Assembly (NCBI RefSeq): GCF_000511355.1
Contig: NC_023135.1
Span: 1,390,371-1,454,370 of the forward strand
Source of the DNA: Leisingera methylohalidivorans DSM 14336
GTDB taxonomy: Bacteria > Pseudomonadota > Alphaproteobacteria > Rhodobacterales > Rhodobacteraceae
Length of the DNA: 64,000 nucleotides
Direction of reading: 5' to 3'
Program-made: the position numbers and the translations under genes
Notes under the pieces: generated by a model
Database searches by the model: none
Told to the model about the DNA's origin: nothing
Seen by the model: the letters and a program-made list of their open reading frames with translations, nothing else
Shown here: in pieces, positions 60,905 to 64,000 of the stretch
How the letters are laid out: every line of letters starts with the position of its first letter
Position numbering within the stretch: position 1 is the stretch's first letter

Positions 60905-61500
60905 AGCCGCCCTGCTCGGCGGCCGGCCTCCTGGAACACCACTGAATAAAGCCCCCCAAACAACGGGTGCAGTGTGTATCTCATACGTTCCTGTTCCGGC
61001 CTGTTCACCGCATGGGCCAGGCCCAAGACCAGCACTACCGACAGCAGCATCACCTGAAAAAGGCCTAGCGTGTATGGTCCCGATCCTGGCGGGCAAGTTC
61101 CGCCAGTGCGATCAGCGCGAACAGGTTCAGCGCCGTATGCATACAGGCGGCGGTCAGGGTGCGCAGCACCAGGTGGCTGCTTCAGATCCGCTGGATCATT
61201 CAGGCATCCTGAGCGCTGCAAGCCTTGGCGGCGATCCCCAGCAGAAAATTCCAGAACGGCGGCTGGGAATGCAGGGTAGGGAGAGGATTCAGCAAACCGT
61301 CATGCAGCTGTTGCACCGGGAGATGCAGGCAGGAACCGTCCAAGTAAATGGGGTCGGGGCGGATAGCCAGCTGGCCGGCTGCCAGCAGTCTGGAGGCCAG
61401 GCTGATGACGGTTGCCGCCAGCGCAAAGAGCACTGCCTCACGCGGCTGCGCAGTGCTGTCCGTTGCGCGTGCGGCTGGTTCGGCGGAAGGACACGAATGA
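60905..61500 (-). pseudogene. Remnant of a polytopic GT39-like glycosyltransferase
   Basis: Two pieces of one membrane protein are readable on the minus strand in different frames. The N-terminal piece, about 61203-61480, has AVLFALAATVISLASRLLAA, DPIYLDGSCLHLPVQQLHDG and LHSQPPFWNFLLG, the last resembling the HSQPP loop of GT39/PMT-type transferases. The C-terminal piece, about 60905-61150, has ALNLFALIALAELARQDRD, a frameshift, and LGLFQVMLLSVVLVLGLAHA then NRPEQERMRYTLHPLFG, like the last helices of such enzymes. The middle, several hundred residues in intact members, is missing. No continuous product is possible. Confidence 0.68.
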
Positions 61501-61701
61501 AGTTCTCGTCCGTCCTCTGTGTTTTTTGATGCCCTTACAGGTGAAACCGGCGCTGTTTGAAATTCTCTGCACATACTGCAGGACAAAGCCGGGCATCACG
61601 CAGTCAGTTTGACACCTGGCAAGACGGGATGGCGCTGGTAGAAATAGGACCAGGATTTAGCATCCTTTGGTTGATTTTATTTTACGGCAGGTTCATAGTT
61701 T

Positions 61702-61860
61702 GTGACCGGTCAGCCCAGTATGTTTGCCCTCGATTTTGATAGTACTCTGCTGCGCAGCAACGCTCTGTATGAAAGCTTCTGGTCTCCTTTCAGGAGGGAT
61801 AGGAAAAGCCCGTTCACCTCGGCAATTGCGCTGTCGCAGGGGGGGGCGGCGCGGATTATT
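61702..61860 (+). pseudogene. N-terminal fragment of HAD-UbiA prenyltransferase
   Basis: About 50 residues remain: FALDFDSTLLRSNALYESFW followed by FRRDRKSPFTSAIALSQGGA. The DxDxT motif with LLRSNALYESFW is the N-terminal HAD-phosphatase start of the two-domain proteins that carry a C-terminal UbiA prenyltransferase, related to decaprenyl-phosphate phosphoribosyltransferase. The whole membrane part is deleted and the frame runs on into unrelated sequence, ending at 61938. Confidence 0.65.
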
Positions 61861-61977
61861 TTCAGGCGGCGCGGCCGCAGCATGTCTCAAGATCATGCCG
61901 GTCTCTCAGCCGATGCCGGTGAGGCATCAGCCAGCTAAGTACTCCGATCGTCCTGACGGTTTCGGTCCGGAGCAGCG

Positions 61978-63045
61978 CGCTATGACTTTGCATTGGTTGC
62001 CGAAAGCGGGGTATTGCTGGGCGATGTCATCTCAGCCTTCCTGCTGCGCGGCTGGTTTCCGGAAGTGGTGCCGGGCAGCAAGTTCGTAACCCTACGCGGG
62101 GCAATCGCGGCGGATGTGCATGGCAAGAACCACCATAGGGACGGCAGTTTCCGCAATTGTCTGGACTGGGGGATGTCATGGGACGGGACGGTACAGATCC
62201 GCCGCTGTTCGGCGCAGGAAAACAGCGATTTGTTCGGCTGGACTGCTGGCGGCATGTTGCTAACCGGAATCATTTCCAGGGCTGCCATCAGGCTGCGTCC
62301 TATGCCGTCGGCCTGGATCCGGCCGCAATCCTGGATGCCGCAATCGAGATCTTCGAGCAGCCGGCCAGCGCGACCTAATCGGTTGCATGGATCGATTGCC
62401 TGTCGGAAGGCAGCAAGCTTGGCCAGCTCGCTGGTCATGCTGGGTGAACATGCGGAGTTGCGGGACCTGAGCGCGCAACAATCGGCCGCCCCCTGTGCCA
62501 TCGGCGGTGAAAAGGCCTGGCAGGTGCCGCCGGTGTTTCCCTCCTTTCTGCTGAACCGCATCAGTGTCCAGGCCTTCAATTCCGCATACAATTGGGCAGC
62601 TGCCCGCAAGCCCGGAGAGCTGATTGCCGGCTACAACCGAAATTTCTTCCCGCTTCACGCACTGCTTGGCTGGAATCGGACTTATGGGCGCAAGGGCTTT
62701 GCCCAGTTTCAATGCGTGCTGCCGCTCGACGGCACCGGGTCCGGCCTTCGCGGGCTGCTGCAGGTGATTTCGGCAGCCGGGCAGGGATCTTTCCTGGCGG
62801 TGTTCAACCGGCTGGGGCCGCAGAACAGCCCGTTTTCCTTTCTGATGGACGGCTACACGCTGGCGCTGGTTTACCCGGTCAATCCCCGCGGCCTGCAACT
62901 GCTGGAGGAGCTGGACCGGATCACCTTTGCCCACGGCGGCCGGTTATACCTGGCCAAGGACAGCCGGATGGGCGCGGACGCCTTGCTGCAGCCGACTCCA
63001 AGGCGGCGGGGTTCTCCGGAATGCGGCAGACTTCCGGCTGAAAAA
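61978..63045 (+). pseudogene. Broken DprE1-like FAD-binding oxidoreductase
   Basis: The remnant matches DprE1-type oxidases, which convert decaprenylphosphoryl-ribose to its 2-keto form. Clear segments are LVAESGVLLGDVISAFLLRG, VVPGSKFVTLRGAIAADVHG then KNHHRDGS, GGMLLTGIISRAAIRLRP, SLVMLGEHAELRDL, SYNWAAARKPG-like AYNWAAARKPGELIAGYNRN, and ALVYPVNPRGLQLLEELDRI. The N-terminal FAD-binding part is missing. The frame changes near 62320 and returns near 62415, with a stop TAA at 62376-62378 inside the shifted stretch (AAILDAAIEIFEQPASAT, stop, SVAWIDCLSEGSKLG). A further frameshift lies near 62995. The longest open part, to 63078, is not a complete enzyme. Confidence 0.8.
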
Positions 63046-63678
63046 AGGATCTGGCGCTGCGCCACAGCGTGCCGGTGAGGTTGCATTATTTTGATGCCTT
63101 TGCCTTGGCGCTGGAAGATCACGAGGCTTTCGTTGATGCACTGCCTGAGCTGCCTGAGCTGCCGGGCATAGCGGTTTGCGTTGTCGGCTAAATGGGCGAT
63201 CAGGCGGAAAGCGAAATGAACCCCCAGCAAGCGGCCCGGGTGCTGCGCAGCAATGTTGAGGGGGCGGCGAGTATTCTGGCAGTCCTCGCCAACCGGTTCG
63301 AGCAGCGCTGCAACGGCACGCTGGTCGGCCTAAGTCCAGTCACCGGTGAGCACGGCGGGGCACCCAACTATGTTTACGGGGCTGCCAAAGCAGGCTTCAC
63401 CGCATTCCTGTCCGGAGTTCGCAACCGGCTGGCCGGCAAAGGCGTTCATGTTGTCACATTTTGTCACATTGCTGCCCGGGCTCCTCGCCACGCAAATGAC
63501 TGAAGGCATGGACCTGCCGGCTAAGCTGACTGCTCAGCCTGAAGAGATGGCAAATGTCATCACCGCCGCCGCATCCAAAGGCCGGAATGTTGTTGACGTA
63601 CGGCCTGTTTGGCAGCTGATCATGGTCAATTCATGTCTGGGTAGATTTTTCATTCCATGCATCTTCTTGCACCCCTGA
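63046..63678 (+). pseudogene. Broken DprE2-like short-chain dehydrogenase
   Basis: The remnant corresponds to an SDR that would reduce the DprE1 product (DprE2 type). The Rossmann N-terminus with its cofactor-binding glycines is deleted; the remaining sequence begins with LALRHSVPVRLHYFDAFALA. A stop at 63189-63191 lies between GIAVCVVG and MGDQAESEMNPQQAARVLRS. Catalytic-region segments follow: GTLVGLSPVTGEHGGAPN and YVYGAAKAGFTAFLSGVRNR with the YxxxK motif. An exact 10-bp duplication at 63451-63470 then shifts the frame, after which LLPGLLATQMTEGMDLPAKL and NVVDVRPVWQLIMV continue. Confidence 0.8.
63451..63470 (+). repeat. Exact 10-bp tandem duplication inside the SDR pseudogene
   Basis: TTGTCACATT is repeated twice without a gap. 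Removing one copy restores the frame and gives VHVVTLLPG, as in intact SDRs of this group, so this duplication is one of the inactivating lesions. Confidence 0.9.
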
Positions 63679-64000
63679 TTGTATGGAGGCGACAGCCTTT
63701 TCTTAACAGGCTGGCAGGGGCTGGCCAGATAGCTCCACTGCCGGGTAGTTTCAGAATGGGACCAACAACATCAAGAAGAGTATTACTAGCACCAGCCGGG
63801 TTCACCGGTTTCTGACGGACTGAGGGCAATACGTCGTTCTGGCGGGCGCCGCCCTCAAAAAAAAATGCTGGCCGGGCCGGCAGCAATGAAACCAAAGCGG
63901 TTGATTGCGGAGGCAAGGATATTGCCGCTGATCTGCCGCCCGCGAAATCCCTCACCATGATGCAGAGTCTGGCCCGCATTGAAAAAGCAGCGAATGCGAA
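63679..64000. other. Stretch without a recognisable gene
   Basis: After the SDR remnant no reading frame on either strand shows known motifs or a good ribosome-binding site. Codon structure is poor, as in the pseudogene block to its left. A gene or another remnant may cross the right edge of the window, but it cannot be identified from what is visible. Confidence 0.5.
63857..63884 (-). terminator. Possible terminator facing left near window end
   Basis: Read on the minus strand, an imperfect GC-rich hairpin (63867-63884, GCTGCCGGCC half and GGCCAGC half) is followed by nine T residues. It could end a transcript entering from beyond the right edge. Confidence 0.35.

Noticed and set aside
60673..61221. 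An intact 182-residue gene on the minus strand after gapR
   Set aside because: The frame starts in non-coding sequence, includes one GT39-like fragment only by frameshift, and runs through the gapR terminator into gapR. It is better read as part of a pseudogene.
63650..63979. A 109-residue open frame on the minus strand at the window end
   Set aside because: It has no motif, low-complexity Phe and Ala runs created by a poly-A tract, and lies over the end of a pseudogene.
1..64000. CRISPR arrays, rRNA or tRNA genes, intact transposases, prophage genes
   Set aside because: No regularly spaced repeats, RNA gene signatures, integrase, transposase or phage structural proteins were seen on either strand.

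Overview
The window is GC-rich alphaproteobacterial chromosome, most likely from a marine Roseobacter-group Rhodobacteraceae (Leisingera/Phaeobacter/Ruegeria relatives). This rests on gene content and protein style: a complete thiosulfate-oxidising sox cluster, an NDH-type oxidoreductase fused to SelD, an ScfR-type short-chain acyl-CoA regulator, GapR (DUF2312), an NDUFA12-type complex I accessory subunit beside mlaD, and an opgC-opgG-opgH glucan operon. No rRNA, tRNA, intact insertion sequence, prophage or CRISPR array is visible.

Layout. 0-5.3 kb: a truncated TPR gene, an SRAP (YedK) protein, a MarR regulator, and the selenouridine pair mnmH and NDH-SelD. 5.4-11.3 kb: a six-gene Mrp/Mnh cation/proton antiporter operon with fused A and B subunits. 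11.5-12.9 kb: a coupled rhodanese/esterase pair. 13.1-19.1 kb: the opgC-opgG-opgH periplasmic glucan operon with a TPR gene in front. 19.4-25 kb: a CaiB-type CoA-transferase with a ThDP enzyme, a DUF302 protein and a large PhoX. 25.2-35.2 kb: soxTRS facing soxVWXYZABCD, ended by a strong terminator; soxEFGH are absent. 35.3-41 kb: a GlxA regulator, clpP, clpX, RidA, NDUFA12, mlaD, DUF2155 and aat. 41.1-50.6 kb: accBC, a PAS-LuxR regulator, an acyl-CoA ligase and a five-gene liv-type ABC transporter. 50.8-57.1 kb: ScfR, a stand-alone receiver, a small membrane protein, an SSS-transporter/histidine-kinase fusion and an orphan SpoA (FliM/FliN-like) protein. 57.3-59.5 kb: a second sulfur locus (persulfide-dioxygenase-like hydrolase, two half-size YeeE/YedE transporters, a DUF442 protein). 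59.8-60.8 kb: two small genes and gapR. 60.9-63.7 kb: a gene graveyard.

Two observations stand out. First, four inverted repeats of the same form, ATTC-N8-GAAT, lie in front of soxS/soxV, soxX, soxB and soxC, and the local SoxR has the Cys42/Cys108 pair expected of a persulfide-sensing ArsR repressor. This gives a concrete operator model for the cluster. Second, the last 3 kb holds broken remnants of a polyprenyl-phosphate pentose pathway: a HAD(-UbiA) phosphoribosyltransferase, a DprE1-like oxidase, a DprE2-like reductase, and a polytopic GT39-like glycosyltransferase on the other strand. Frameshifts, stop codons, deletion junctions and one exact 10-bp tandem duplication are all readable. 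This looks like recent loss of a cell-surface glycan system usually associated with mycobacterial arabinan synthesis.

Sulfur is the unifying theme. The sox system oxidises thiosulfate, YeeE/YedE proteins probably import sulfur compounds, the hydrolase/DUF442 operon probably detoxifies persulfide, rhodanese-fold proteins occur in three places, and SelD/MnmH handle the related element selenium. Coordinates and motifs were read directly from the sequence. Family assignments are recognition from memory, without any database search.
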